DNA from: Bin87 sp965220505
Lineage (GTDB): Bacteria; Chloroflexota; Dehalococcoidia; Lucifugimonadales; UBA3495
DNA: 64,000 nt
Direction: 5' to 3'
NCBI GenBank assembly: GCA_965220505.1
Contig: CBDCQE010000001.1
Coordinates: 1,116,001-1,180,000 of the forward strand
Below the pieces are notes generated by a model. The model was not told where the DNA came from and did not search any database. It worked only from the letters and a program-made list of their open reading frames with translations. The stretch's first letter is position 1; the number at the start of each line of letters is the position of its first letter. Made by a program: the position numbers and the translations under genes. Below, in pieces: positions 16,946 to 26,161 of this stretch.

Positions 16946-17899
16946 CTAGTCAATCACCGGCACCGAGGGGTCGAAATAAACTTCGGCGGCGGCCAAGGCG
17001 GCCTGCTTTTCGGCGTCACGAACGGCGCAGGCGGCGTTCATGGCGAGCACGTCCTTGGCCCATTCGTCCACGGGCACGTCGATCATGCGTCCGGCGAAGG
17101 GGGCGGCGGCGGTGCCGGCGGCAAGGGCCTGGGCGAACACCTCTCGAACCTGAGTGTAGTATTCGACCAACGATTCCGCGGGAGTGTAGGCGGCGTTGAC
17201 GGGGGCGATCCAAGTGGGGTGCCCACAGACCATGCCCTTGAAGCCCAGGTTCCGGGAATCGGTGGCGATCTCGAACATATCCTCGTGGGAAAGATGCCCG
17301 GTTTGTACGCCCATAGGATCGGCGACGGCGATGGGCTGGACGCCGGCGGCGGTGGCCTCGATGCACAGCCGGCCGCGGGCGAACACGAAGGCGTCATGCT
17401 GCGAGGATTGGGTGATCCCGAGGGAGGCAGCCAGGGCAGCCTCATCGATGCCCACCTGTTTCACCCGAGGAGACGCGGTGATGATCTCGCGGATGTGCCA
17501 GACGCCGGCCGCCGTCTCGATGGAGGGCGTGATTTCGAGAGAGCGGGGGACCGCGCCGTGGATCTTTTCCAGGTCGGCCAAAATTGTTTCGGCCTCCGCC
17601 ACCTGATCGGCCGATTCAACGCCCGGCAACACTATCCCGGCCAAGTCAGGGCCGACGGCAGCGTTACTATCGGCGTAAACGAAGTCGGCGTTGACGCGAA
17701 CGAAGACCTGCGCGCCGCCTTTGCCGGCGAGGGCCACCGACTGACGCAGAGTTTTGCGGACCCGAGCGAGTTCGGCGGTGGGCGTGCCGTCCTGCAGATC
17801 GATGGTGACCGCGTCGGCGTTGTGCATCCAACTGCGGGAGACCATCCGCGATTGGACGGCGGGAACGATCAGGTTGGAGCGTCGTACGAGTATGGACAT
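16946..17899 (-). CDS. CitE/HpcH-HpaI family lyase, copy 3 of a tandem trio
   Basis: 317 residues from the ATG at 17899, 16 bp after the preceding gene. A TIM-barrel CoA-ester lyase/aldolase pattern is present: VTIDLQDGT (the usual DLEDS metal-site strand, here changed to DLQD), FVRVN, an E-T-A pair after residue about 170, and GFKGMVCGHPTWI near the C-terminus. Relatives cleave citryl-, malyl- or 3-hydroxyacyl-CoA compounds. It is the last gene of a leftward three-gene run of paralogues, which suggests related steps or a heteromeric enzyme. Confidence 0.82.
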   Translation of the reverse strand: MSILVRRSNLIVPAVQSRMVSRSWMHNADAVTIDLQDGTPTAELARVRKTLRQSVALAGKGGAQVFVRVNADFVYADSNAAVGPDLAGIVLPGVESADQVAEAETILADLEKIHGAVPRSLEITPSIETAAGVWHIREIITASPRVKQVGIDEAALAASLGITQSSQHDAFVFARGRLCIEATAAGVQPIAVADPMGVQTGHLSHEDMFEIATDSRNLGFKGMVCGHPTWIAPVNAAYTPAESLVEYYTQVREVFAQALAAGTAAAPFAGRMIDVPVDEWAKDVLAMNAACAVRDAEKQAALAAAEVYFDPSVPVID

Positions 17900-17915
17900 A
17901 TAGGACAGCTCCCGA

Positions 17916-18938
17916 TCAGCCTGGGGATTCCGCGGCCTCGGCGGCACGCACGCGATCGATGGCTTCGGCTTTCTCCCGGTCGCGCTCCTGGCACAGGCTT
18001 TGCCATTGCAACAGTTCTTCTGCTCGCGCGGCTTCGTAGCGGTCGATTATGCGGTGACGGCCAAGGTAGGAGTCGGCGGCCATCGGACGGGGAGAGGCCT
18101 CCCGATCCACTTGGGAAACGTCTACCTGGACCCAGGTATCTCCGGTGCGGGTGAGCTTGCGGTACTCTTGGAGCACCCACTGGGCGTCCGAAACCTCGTC
18201 GTCGGAAGGGGCGAACCCGCGGATCTGCGGCTCCACGACGGCCGGGTGTAAACCGCCTCCGATGCGGAACCCGCACTTTCGCGCCGCGTCCGCTTCGGCG
18301 AAAGCCCGGTCGGGGTCGCTGACGCTGCCGGTTATGTTAGGCGTGAACGGAGCCGCACGAGGTTCGCGACCGGCGGCGCGGGCCGCGAGTTCAACCTCGC
18401 CCTTGCCATACACGAACTGGTCAAAGCTCACGAACATTTCGACGCCGAGGTCGCGGGACATGTCGTATCCGGAAGCGCCGCCGAAATCGCGAACGCGACT
18501 ACTCGCGGTGACGATCTCATAAGAGTTGGCGACTCCGACGGCGGTCTCGATGTTGGCGCCGATTTCGACGGTGCCGGGCCTGATGCCCCGTTCAGCTTCC
18601 AGGCGAGTGATGATCGCGTCCATGCGCTCGATTTCGCGGCCGTACTCTGCCTTGGGATAGTTGACCATCATGATACCGGGCCAGATCACGGCGTTGAGGT
18701 CTGCTTCCATCAAGTCATGGTTGATGCGGCATACTGCGTCGGCTCCGCCCTTGTTGACCACCGCGATGGATTCACGGACGAGGCTGCGCGCATAGTCCTT
18801 GAGATTGGGAGGGACCGAGTCCTCCAGGTCCATGTTGATGTAGTCGCAGCCGCGATGCCAGGCGTTGTTGATGAAGCGCGGAGTGACGATGGGCATCGTC
18901 AGACCGGACCGTTTCAGTCGCCGAGTTGAGCTGGGCAT
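17916..18938 (-). CDS. CitE/HpcH-HpaI family lyase, copy 2 of a tandem trio
   Basis: 340 residues, ATG with AGGAG upstream. It has the most canonical active-site strand of the three: INMDLEDSVP (metal-binding acidic pair) followed by CRIN, an IGANIETAVG segment and GFRIGGGLHPAVVEP. It would be a Mg-dependent C-C lyase acting on an acyl-CoA or hydroxy acid. The C-terminus is rich in charged helices (DRYEAARAEELLQWQ). It is encoded 9 bp downstream of copy 1 and 16 bp upstream of copy 3. Confidence 0.84.
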   Translation of the reverse strand: MPSSTRRLKRSGLTMPIVTPRFINNAWHRGCDYINMDLEDSVPPNLKDYARSLVRESIAVVNKGGADAVCRINHDLMEADLNAVIWPGIMMVNYPKAEYGREIERMDAIITRLEAERGIRPGTVEIGANIETAVGVANSYEIVTASSRVRDFGGASGYDMSRDLGVEMFVSFDQFVYGKGEVELAARAAGREPRAAPFTPNITGSVSDPDRAFAEADAARKCGFRIGGGLHPAVVEPQIRGFAPSDDEVSDAQWVLQEYRKLTRTGDTWVQVDVSQVDREASPRPMAADSYLGRHRIIDRYEAARAEELLQWQSLCQERDREKAEAIDRVRAAEAAESPG

Positions 18939-18947
18939 GGGTAACTC

Positions 18948-19889
18948 CTAGGGGACAGGAACCGGAATGCCTTTCACCGCGGCGGCTTTGAATCGGTCCC
19001 GGGTCGAGCAGGCATCAGCGAGGGTGACGGTATTTGCGGCCTGCCCGACGATGTCCGGCGTCAGGACGCGCTCGTCCACGGATACCATGGTGCACGTGCC
19101 CGATGCGGTTGCCGACGCGTACGCCTCGCACAACGCATGAGCCGCCGCGACCTCGGACTCGGAAGGGGTGAAGCCCGAGTTCAAGGGACGAACCTGATTG
19201 TCCAGAACGCAGAAAGAACCCTTGAACCCGATGGCGCGCCCGCGTTGTGCGGCGGCGAGGGTGTTTTCGGGTGTTGCCAACAGCCCGCGATCGGGGAACC
19301 TCCACCATGCTCCTATGGGGACGGTTCCCGTGGCTGACGCCAGAGTCACCAAGCGCTGCATGAGGTACTGCATGAAGTGCGTTTCGCCCGAAGGCTCGGG
19401 CCGCAGGTCCATGACCAAGTCGGCGCGTCCCAGGGAAAGGCCCCAGGTACGTGAACTGGCGGTGGCGACCTCGAAACCGTTGTGGTTGCCCGGGGCGGTT
19501 TCCAGGCAGAGGACCAGTTCGACGCTGCCCGGCGACATGCCGCGGCGGCTCTCCAGTTCGGAGATGATGGCGTCGATGGAGACGACCTGCTCCGGAGTTT
19601 CCACGCGGGTCACGACGATGCCGTCGAGACCGGGCCACACGGCGGCGGTGAGATCGGCGAGCATCAACTCGGGGTCGATCTGAACGAACACGTCCGCACC
19701 GGTGGACTTGGCGGGAACCAGGCAATCGCGCAGGGACTCGCGGGCCGCCGGTTTATCCGGTTCGGCCACGAATTCCGCCAGGTCCAGCACGATTACGTCG
19801 GCGCCGGCCGAGGGGGCATTCGATACGCGATCCGGATGCGAGACCGGGGTCAGCAACCAGGAACGCCTGACTGTGGAGAGCACTGTCAT
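18948..19889 (-). CDS. CitE/HpcH-HpaI family protein, copy 1 of a tandem trio, altered metal site
   Basis: 313 residues. It aligns by eye with its two downstream neighbours over the whole length (VIVLDLAEFV at the position of MDLEDSV, FVQID for CRIN, LCLETAPG, GFKGSFCVLDNQVRPLN). The second acidic residue of the usual DLED motif is displaced, so the metal site may be weakened. It is the first gene of the leftward operon, behind a palindromic candidate operator at 19922-19948. Confidence 0.78.
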   Translation of the reverse strand: MTVLSTVRRSWLLTPVSHPDRVSNAPSAGADVIVLDLAEFVAEPDKPAARESLRDCLVPAKSTGADVFVQIDPELMLADLTAAVWPGLDGIVVTRVETPEQVVSIDAIISELESRRGMSPGSVELVLCLETAPGNHNGFEVATASSRTWGLSLGRADLVMDLRPEPSGETHFMQYLMQRLVTLASATGTVPIGAWWRFPDRGLLATPENTLAAAQRGRAIGFKGSFCVLDNQVRPLNSGFTPSESEVAAAHALCEAYASATASGTCTMVSVDERVLTPDIVGQAANTVTLADACSTRDRFKAAAVKGIPVPVP

Positions 19890-20321
19890 GGTGGCTATCA
19901 GTGCCTAATTCGGGAATAAATGGCAGCATTATGTTGTATAATGCCGCCGATTGGATTGAGGTAGGTAGGTTTGACCGTAGAGTACGACGAATTATAAGTG
20001 AGTCCGCCCGGTGTGGCAACATGGCCGAACCGGGTAATGACGTGTCTGCACCGGCCAACAACACTAGCACCTTGACGTGACTATCCTCGGCTGGCGTGGA
20101 CAGGGATAGCGTTGAATGGCTGCTAAAAGTCTGCCGAAACGGGCTCCGTATGTTGCGAGAAAGGGAATGTTGTTGAACACGAACTACCACCTGCGACGTT
20201 ATGTTATATCGTACGTATCTTGAAGTCTCCCGACAAGGCACCCTGATGTTTGACCGGCGCGCCCGGCCCACTCGAATCAGACCGTCAACCGTTGCAAAAC
20301 TTACAGGAGCAATTCTCCAAA
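19890..20321. other. Divergent promoter region between the CitE-like trio and the CHAT-like gene
   Basis: A 432-bp gap without a convincing gene. It carries the palindrome described separately and an AT-rich stretch (about 20200-20220) that could hold the rightward promoter. Frames on either strand here do not look coding. Confidence 0.5.
19922..19948. promoter_or_regulatory. 11-bp inverted repeat overlapping -10-like sequence (candidate operator)
   Basis: GGCAGCATTAT, a 5-bp spacer, then ATAATGCCGCC: arms match at 10 of 11 positions. The centre contains TATAAT-like words on both strands, 33-59 bp upstream of the CitE-like operon start. A repressor dimer site covering a promoter is a reasonable reading. 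Confidence 0.55.
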
Positions 20322-23300
20322 ATGGCCGCTAGTTTGGAAATCCACGATCTGCTCAACTCCGGACAGGTGCAGGTGCGCCTGGTTGAAGCGTCGGGCGATG
20401 CACGGGAAGCAGCGCCGGCAGCTTTCGGCATAGACCTTTCCGAGGAGGAGCGCGGAGCGCTGGACCGCTATCACACGGAGTTCCGGCGCGGGTCGCCGGG
20501 GGGCATTGCCCAAATCGAAGCCGTCGAACTCGCCATGCGGAACCTAGGCCGATTGCTGTTCGAATCGGCGTTCGGCGCGGATAGCGAAGCCCGTGAGTTG
20601 CTGGATGAGGTGATGGCGCGGGACGAACGCGGCGTGCTGGCGATCGTGTCCTCGCGCGCGGGGTTCATGTCGCTGCCGTGGGAACTGATGAACGACCCGT
20701 CGCTGGGATACTTCATCAACGGATTGGTGGGAGTGGTGCGACAATCCTCCAGCCAGGCGCCGGCGGACGATGTGGAAGTGGTAGAAGAAGACACGCTGAA
20801 CGTGCTGATGCTTTCGAGCAGCCCCCTGGCGTTGGATGTCCCCAGCGCCGGATCGCTGCTGCCGGATCCGGTGGCAGCCGGCGCCAGCCTGGCCGAGGCG
20901 ACGGTGGCGGCGCTGGAGGGGCTGAACGTCCAGGTGTCCTTGGACAACCCGAGGCCGGCTACGCTGTCCGCGCTACAAGATCTCCTGGCGCGCAACCCGG
21001 GGCGCTACCACGTGGCCCACATCGACGGGGCCACCCTGAGTGATGGCGGGTCAATCGTACTGGAGCAGGATGACGGCGGTCCCAGCGCCGTTGCCGCCGC
21101 GGAACTGGGCGGCGCGCTGGCGGCGGGCGGGGTCAACGTGGCGTTGATCACTGCGGGGGTGCAGGAAGACTTTCCGCCGCTGGCATCGTGGTCCGAGGCG
21201 GCGATGGCGGTGGCTGAGGCCGGCGTCGCGCAGGTGGCAGTCCTGCCGGTTCCGGTGCATCCGGATGCCGGAGACGGCGCGGTGGCTGCGTTCTACCGTC
21301 GCATCGCGCAGGGCTATACCGTATCGGAGGCGGTATCCTCGGTGCGCCGCGGGCTGATGGACACGCCGGAGCGGGTCACGATGTACGGCCGGCGGGTGTT
21401 CTGGGACTGGCACCTGCCGTGCGTCTACCAGTCGCGCGTCCACCAACCGCCGGTGATAGCCCAGGTCCAACCAGACCCGCTGGCTGCGCCGGTGATCCAC
21501 CCGGAGGAAGCGCCGACCGACGACTTGCAGATTCCCGTGGCCGGTCAATACGGATTGGTGGGGCGACAAGCGGAACTGCGGCAGCTGGAGCGGGCCCTGA
21601 AGACGCACTCGGTGGTGCACCTGTCGGGCGACACCGGCACGGGCAAGACCGAACTGGCCCTGGCGCTGTGCCGGTGGTTCCTGAAGCCGGCTCGGGTCGC
21701 GTACCCGGGCGGCGTGTTCTACACGGCATTTGAGACCTCGCAGCCGGCCGGCCTGGAGCGAGTGGTGCACGAGATCGGGACGGCGGTGGCGGGGCTGGAT
21801 TTCGCGGACATGCCGGCGGAGCAACAACGGAGGTGGGTGACGGCTTACCTGAACGACAACGCGTCGTTATTGGTTTGGGACAACCTGGAAAACGTGGCCG
21901 GCTTTCCAGACGGCGCTCCTGGCTTGCTGAGCGAAGAGGAACTGCCGGAGCTTGCGGCATTCCTGGGCGACGTGACCACCGGGCCCGCGGGGACACACGC
22001 GCTGCTGCTGGGCAGAAGGGCCGAGGAGGAATGGGTCTCCGGGTCACACGCCTCCCTGACGCTGGATGGGTTGGCGGGGGCGGACCGACTGGCCCTGGTC
22101 GCTCAAATCATGCACCAGGCGGAGGTGCCCGCTACGCGGGTCGACGCCGACTTTTTTGAGTTGCTGGGTCTCCTAGATGGGCACCCGTTGGCGATGCAGA
22201 TCACGATACCCCCGGTGAAGGAGGTTCCGGCGGCGGCGGCAGTCAGCGAGATGGCGAGGCTCATCGACAGCGAGCCGGAGGGTGGCGAGGCGGGGCGCGG
22301 GGCGACGCTGACGGCGGCGATGGAGTACGCATTCTCGCGGATGTCGCGGCGGAACCGGACGCATCTGCCGTTCCTGTCGCTGTTCCAGCGCAGAGTGATG
22401 CTGGACGTGCTGTCGCACATCACGGAGGAGCGGGCCTACAGCCAGATCGTGGGGGACGACCTGACCGCGGGGGCATCGCGGAGCCTGCTCTCGCCGGAGG
22501 GCGGGATGCAGTCGTCCGGGCGCTCGTATGCATCTTGCCGCACTATGCTGCGGTCGGCGCACGCCGCCGGGTTCCTGGAATCGATCTCGCCCAGCGTTTA
22601 CCAGATCAACCCGTCGATACCGTGGTTCCTGGGTCGGAAATTGGGTAGGCAAGTTGCCGGCAACGGGATCCAGCAGCTTGAAATTGAGTTCGTCCGGGTG
22701 TACGCCGATACTGCGGACTACTTTATGGAAAGCCTCTATGAGAACCAGGACACCGGCGTCACGGCGGTGCTGGCGGAAGAGGGCAACCTGACGCAAGCGC
22801 TGGGGTTGGCGCTGGAGTACCGGCAGTGGGACAACGCGCAGGTGTTGTTCCAGCCATTGGCGCAGGTTTACCGGATGCAGAAACGGTTCCCGGAGTTGCG
22901 ACGGCTGCGCGGCCAGTTGCTGGATACCATCGGGCACACCGCCGGCGAAGCGGAAGGCAACGGAGCCATCGAGTTCTGGCAATACCTGCTCGGAACGGAC
23001 GCAATGGAATCGGTCGAGCGGATGGACCTGGAACGGGCGGACCTGTTCAACCGGCAATTGCTGGATTACCTGCTGGAGCAACCGGACGGAGAGACGGACG
23101 CGCGCACTGCGGCCGTCTACCACCAGAACGGTCTGATCGCCACGCGGCGGGGTCAGTACGACACCGCATCGGAGTGGCTGGAGCGGGGGCTGGAGATCAT
23201 CGACGGTGGCGAGGACCAGGAGTCGATTGCCGACGCCTGTTTCGCCATCGGGCAAGTGCGGCAGCACCAGCGCCAGTACGGGGCGGCCAAGGAGTGGTAC

Positions 23301-24077
23301 TCGCGGGCGTTGGACATCCACCAGCGGCTGCCCGACTATGAGGAAATGGTCAACGACTTTCGCGCCCTGGGGTCGGCTTGCCACTTGCGGTTCGAATACG
23401 ACGAAGCGCGTAGCTGGTACCACCGGGCGCGGGAGATCGTGGAAGAAAACCGGGACGAAGAAACTGCGGTCTACATCTTCCATTCGCTGGGAACGGTGGA
23501 CCACTCGGAGTACCTGTTTGAGGACGCGCAATCCTGGTACCAGCAGGCTTTGGGCCTGAGCGACCGCCTGGGCATGACCGAGCAGATGATCGTCGAGTTC
23601 CATCACCTGGGCACCCTGGCGCAGGCGCGCGGCATCACGGATGAGGCGGACGAATGGCTGCGGGTAGCCATGGAGTACCGGGAAGAGATGGGCGACGTGC
23701 GGGGCGTGGGCGTGGAGGCGCGGCAGTTGGGAGTGGTCCACCACGAGCAGGGGGATCTAGACCAGGCCTATCACTGGTACGACCAGGCCCGCATCGCGTT
23801 TGAAAATGTGCGCGACGTGCTGCGGGCGGCGCGAACTTACGGCCAGCTGGGCCTGGTTGAGGAACAGCGGGGGAATCTGCCCGACGCGCTGGAATGGGTA
23901 GCCCGGACTTACCAACTGGTTGCGGACCACCAACTGCCCATGCTGGTGCAGGTGAAGGCGCACCTGGCGCGGCTGAAGGAGCAGATGGGGGAGGAACCCT
24001 TCGCTCAATGGTGGCGGGACAACACCGGCGCGGAACCGCCGACAGACCTCGACGTGGACGCCAGTGAAATCCTGTGA
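20322..24077 (+). CDS. CHAT-like/STAND NTPase/TPR protein with a degenerate CHAT domain
   Basis: 1251 residues from the ATG at 20322 (AGGAGC upstream); a TTG at 20250 would add 24. The domain order starts with an N-terminal region with SLPWELMNDP typical of CHAT caspase-like domains (about 1-370). Next is a STAND/NB-ARC-like ATPase with Walker A GDTGTGKT (436-443) and a Walker B-like LLVWDN, then a helical middle, then about eight TPRs (about 930-1230) rich in WY..AL motifs. The CHAT catalytic pair is missing: the HFxGHG histidine is Ala237 (HIDGAT) and the (A)C(E/Q) cysteine is Gly279 (TAGVQ). CHAT-STAND-TPR proteins are ATP-switch signalling or defence proteins. This one looks like a pseudo-protease scaffold. 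It is monocistronic. Confidence 0.82.
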   Translation: MAASLEIHDLLNSGQVQVRLVEASGDAREAAPAAFGIDLSEEERGALDRYHTEFRRGSPGGIAQIEAVELAMRNLGRLLFESAFGADSEARELLDEVMARDERGVLAIVSSRAGFMSLPWELMNDPSLGYFINGLVGVVRQSSSQAPADDVEVVEEDTLNVLMLSSSPLALDVPSAGSLLPDPVAAGASLAEATVAALEGLNVQVSLDNPRPATLSALQDLLARNPGRYHVAHIDGATLSDGGSIVLEQDDGGPSAVAAAELGGALAAGGVNVALITAGVQEDFPPLASWSEAAMAVAEAGVAQVAVLPVPVHPDAGDGAVAAFYRRIAQGYTVSEAVSSVRRGLMDTPERVTMYGRRVFWDWHLPCVYQSRVHQPPVIAQVQPDPLAAPVIHPEEAPTDDLQIPVAGQYGLVGRQAELRQLERALKTHSVVHLSGDTGTGKTELALALCRWFLKPARVAYPGGVFYTAFETSQPAGLERVVHEIGTAVAGLDFADMPAEQQRRWVTAYLNDNASLLVWDNLENVAGFPDGAPGLLSEEELPELAAFLGDVTTGPAGTHALLLGRRAEEEWVSGSHASLTLDGLAGADRLALVAQIMHQAEVPATRVDADFFELLGLLDGHPLAMQITIPPVKEVPAAAAVSEMARLIDSEPEGGEAGRGATLTAAMEYAFSRMSRRNRTHLPFLSLFQRRVMLDVLSHITEERAYSQIVGDDLTAGASRSLLSPEGGMQSSGRSYASCRTMLRSAHAAGFLESISPSVYQINPSIPWFLGRKLGRQVAGNGIQQLEIEFVRVYADTADYFMESLYENQDTGVTAVLAEEGNLTQALGLALEYRQWDNAQVLFQPLAQVYRMQKRFPELRRLRGQLLDTIGHTAGEAEGNGAIEFWQYLLGTDAMESVERMDLERADLFNRQLLDYLLEQPDGETDARTAAVYHQNGLIATRRGQYDTASEWLERGLEIIDGGEDQESIADACFAIGQVRQHQRQYGAAKEWYSRALDIHQRLPDYEEMVNDFRALGSACHLRFEYDEARSWYHRAREIVEENRDEETAVYIFHSLGTVDHSEYLFEDAQSWYQQALGLSDRLGMTEQMIVEFHHLGTLAQARGITDEADEWLRVAMEYREEMGDVRGVGVEARQLGVVHHEQGDLDQAYHWYDQARIAFENVRDVLRAARTYGQLGLVEEQRGNLPDALEWVARTYQLVADHQLPMLVQVKAHLARLKEQMGEEPFAQWWRDNTGAEPPTDLDVDASEIL

Positions 24078-24086
24078 CCGGGAATG

Positions 24087-24116
24087 GCATGGATGGACAG
24101 TATGGACGGGATTATT
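24087..24116 (+). repeat. Dispersed GGATGGACAGTATGGACGGGAT repeat (partial wording), copy 4
   Basis: A copy of the 8296 repeat family, 10 bp after the CHAT-like gene and ending 14 bp before the next start codon. Confidence 0.7.
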
Positions 24117-24130
24117 TGAGGTGAATTGAG

Positions 24131-26122
24131 ATGGGTTTGGTCAGGCTGGAAATCGTAACGAGGAAGCCTTTCGCCGGCGGGGAAGTGTTTGGGGACGTAG
24201 GGCGGTATGAGCAGATTGACGGGGTGGCGCACTTCGCGGTGGATCCGTCGCACCCGGACAACACGGTGATCGCCGACATCGGGCTGGCGCCGCGAAACGG
24301 TGACGGTTTGGTGGAATTCTCGTCCGATTTCCGTCTCGTCAAACCAGTGGACAATGACCACGGGAACGGTCGGCTGTTGCTGGACGTGCTGAACCGCGGC
24401 AAGGAACTGGCGCTGAAAAACCTGAACAGCGCACCGGACGGGCCGCCGGATGCCGACCCGCATCCGGGCAACGGGTTCCTGATGAGGCAGGGTTACAGCC
24501 TGGTCTGGTGCGGGTGGCAACACGATGTGCCGGACACGCCGGGTTTGTTCCGGTGCAATGTGCCGAACGCCTACAACGCCGACGGCTCGCCGGTTGCGGG
24601 CAAGATCGTGGTCTCTTTCCAACCGCTGGCACACAGCGACACGCAGTTTCTGTCCGACCGGGACCACCGGCCTTATCCCACCAACCATCTGGAGAGCTGG
24701 GACTCGGTGTTGACCGTACAGGAACACGAGGATGCTCCCGAGACGGTCATTCCGCGCGAAAATTGGGCTTTCGCCCGTTTGGCCGACGGGAGGCGGGTAC
24801 CCGACCCGTCACACGTGACCCTGGAAGGTGGTTTCGAGGCCGGCAAGGTGTATCGGGTGGTATACGAGACTTCCCACGCGCCGGTGGTCGGGCTGGGTTT
24901 GCTGGCGACACGGGATATCGTTGCGTGGCTACGGCACGGGAAAATGGACTCCGCGGGCACGGCCAATCCGCTGGCCGGGGCCCTGGGTCGGGCCTACGCT
25001 TACGGACGCAGCCAGAGCGGCCGTTTCCTGCGGCAGATGCTGCACCTGGGGTTGAACCGCGACGAGGACGGCAGGATCGTCTTCGAGGGGATGCTGCCCA
25101 ACGTGGCCGGCGGCAAGATGGGAGAGTTCAACGTGCGGTTCGGCCAGCCGTCGAGCCTGTCCAACCGGAGCGTCAACAACCTGCCGCCGTTCCTGGATCT
25201 GGAGCAGGGCGGAGAAGAGGGCATACTTGCCGAGGTGAGCCGTCGGGGCGTGGCTCCCAAGGTGATTTACACCAACACCTCGTCGGAGTATTGGGGCGGC
25301 CACGGCGCGCTAGCTCACGTGACGCCGGACGATCGAGCCGACGCCGCGCTGCCCGACAACGTGCGTTCGTGGCTGTTCTGCGGCACGCAGCACGGACCGG
25401 CGAACCTGCCGATTTCGGACACCAACCCCGATACGGGAGCGAGGGGAACGCAAGCTCTGAACTACGTGGACTATCGCCCGCTGATGCGCGCGGCGCTGGT
25501 GCATCTGGACCATTGGGTTACCCATAACGAGCAGCCGCCAGCGAATGGGTATCCCCGATATGCGGACAATACCATCGTTGAAGCCGGGAAATTGGCGGAA
25601 TTCTTCCGCGCGCTGCCGGGAGTGGAGTTCCCCCAGCACCATAAGGTCATGCGCCACCTGGACTTCGGGCCGGACCGGGCAGTCCCGACGGTGATCCCGC
25701 CGGGAGTTGGCGAGGCGTATCCATTCCTGGTGTCAGCCGTGGATTCCGACGGGAACGAAGTCGGCGGCATCCGGCTGCCGGCCATTGCGCTGCCCCTGGC
25801 CACGTACACGGGGTGGAACGTGCGCCATGCCGACATCGGCGGAACGGGTCAGGTGCTGTCGCCGGGCGGGACCGTGGTGGGCGGCGCGATTCCCTTCGCG
25901 GTGAGCCGTGCGGAGCGCGTGGCGTCCGGCGACCCGAGGCCGTCGATTGAAGAGCGGTATGGATCGCGGGACGAATACCTGGCGCGGGTGCGGGAATACG
26001 CCGAAACGCTGGTACAGCAGGGGTATCTGCTGACCGCGGACGTGGACATCGTAGTCGCGCAGGGAGCGGAGGTGTACGGCGAGATCGTGGGGGTGCGTGA
26101 GGCGGTGGCGGCGGATGACTAA
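24131..26122 (+). CDS. Alpha/beta-hydrolase domain protein (Abhydrolase_10-like)
   Basis: 663 residues. The nucleophile elbow GRSQSG with S294 as likely catalytic serine is preceded by LGRAYAY. The N-terminal 200 residues (beginning LEIVTRKPFAGGEVFGDVG) and a DYRPLMRAALVHLDHWV segment match the large, poorly characterised 'alpha/beta hydrolase domain-containing' family. A hydrolase acting on a bulky ester or lactone is expected, but no substrate is known. There is no clear signal peptide. The start ATG lies just after a dispersed repeat. Confidence 0.8.
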   Translation: MGLVRLEIVTRKPFAGGEVFGDVGRYEQIDGVAHFAVDPSHPDNTVIADIGLAPRNGDGLVEFSSDFRLVKPVDNDHGNGRLLLDVLNRGKELALKNLNSAPDGPPDADPHPGNGFLMRQGYSLVWCGWQHDVPDTPGLFRCNVPNAYNADGSPVAGKIVVSFQPLAHSDTQFLSDRDHRPYPTNHLESWDSVLTVQEHEDAPETVIPRENWAFARLADGRRVPDPSHVTLEGGFEAGKVYRVVYETSHAPVVGLGLLATRDIVAWLRHGKMDSAGTANPLAGALGRAYAYGRSQSGRFLRQMLHLGLNRDEDGRIVFEGMLPNVAGGKMGEFNVRFGQPSSLSNRSVNNLPPFLDLEQGGEEGILAEVSRRGVAPKVIYTNTSSEYWGGHGALAHVTPDDRADAALPDNVRSWLFCGTQHGPANLPISDTNPDTGARGTQALNYVDYRPLMRAALVHLDHWVTHNEQPPANGYPRYADNTIVEAGKLAEFFRALPGVEFPQHHKVMRHLDFGPDRAVPTVIPPGVGEAYPFLVSAVDSDGNEVGGIRLPAIALPLATYTGWNVRHADIGGTGQVLSPGGTVVGGAIPFAVSRAERVASGDPRPSIEERYGSRDEYLARVREYAETLVQQGYLLTADVDIVVAQGAEVYGEIVGVREAVAADD

Positions 26123-26161
26123 CCACGGGAGCCGTTTCTTGCCCGCAACGGAGGAACGAAG

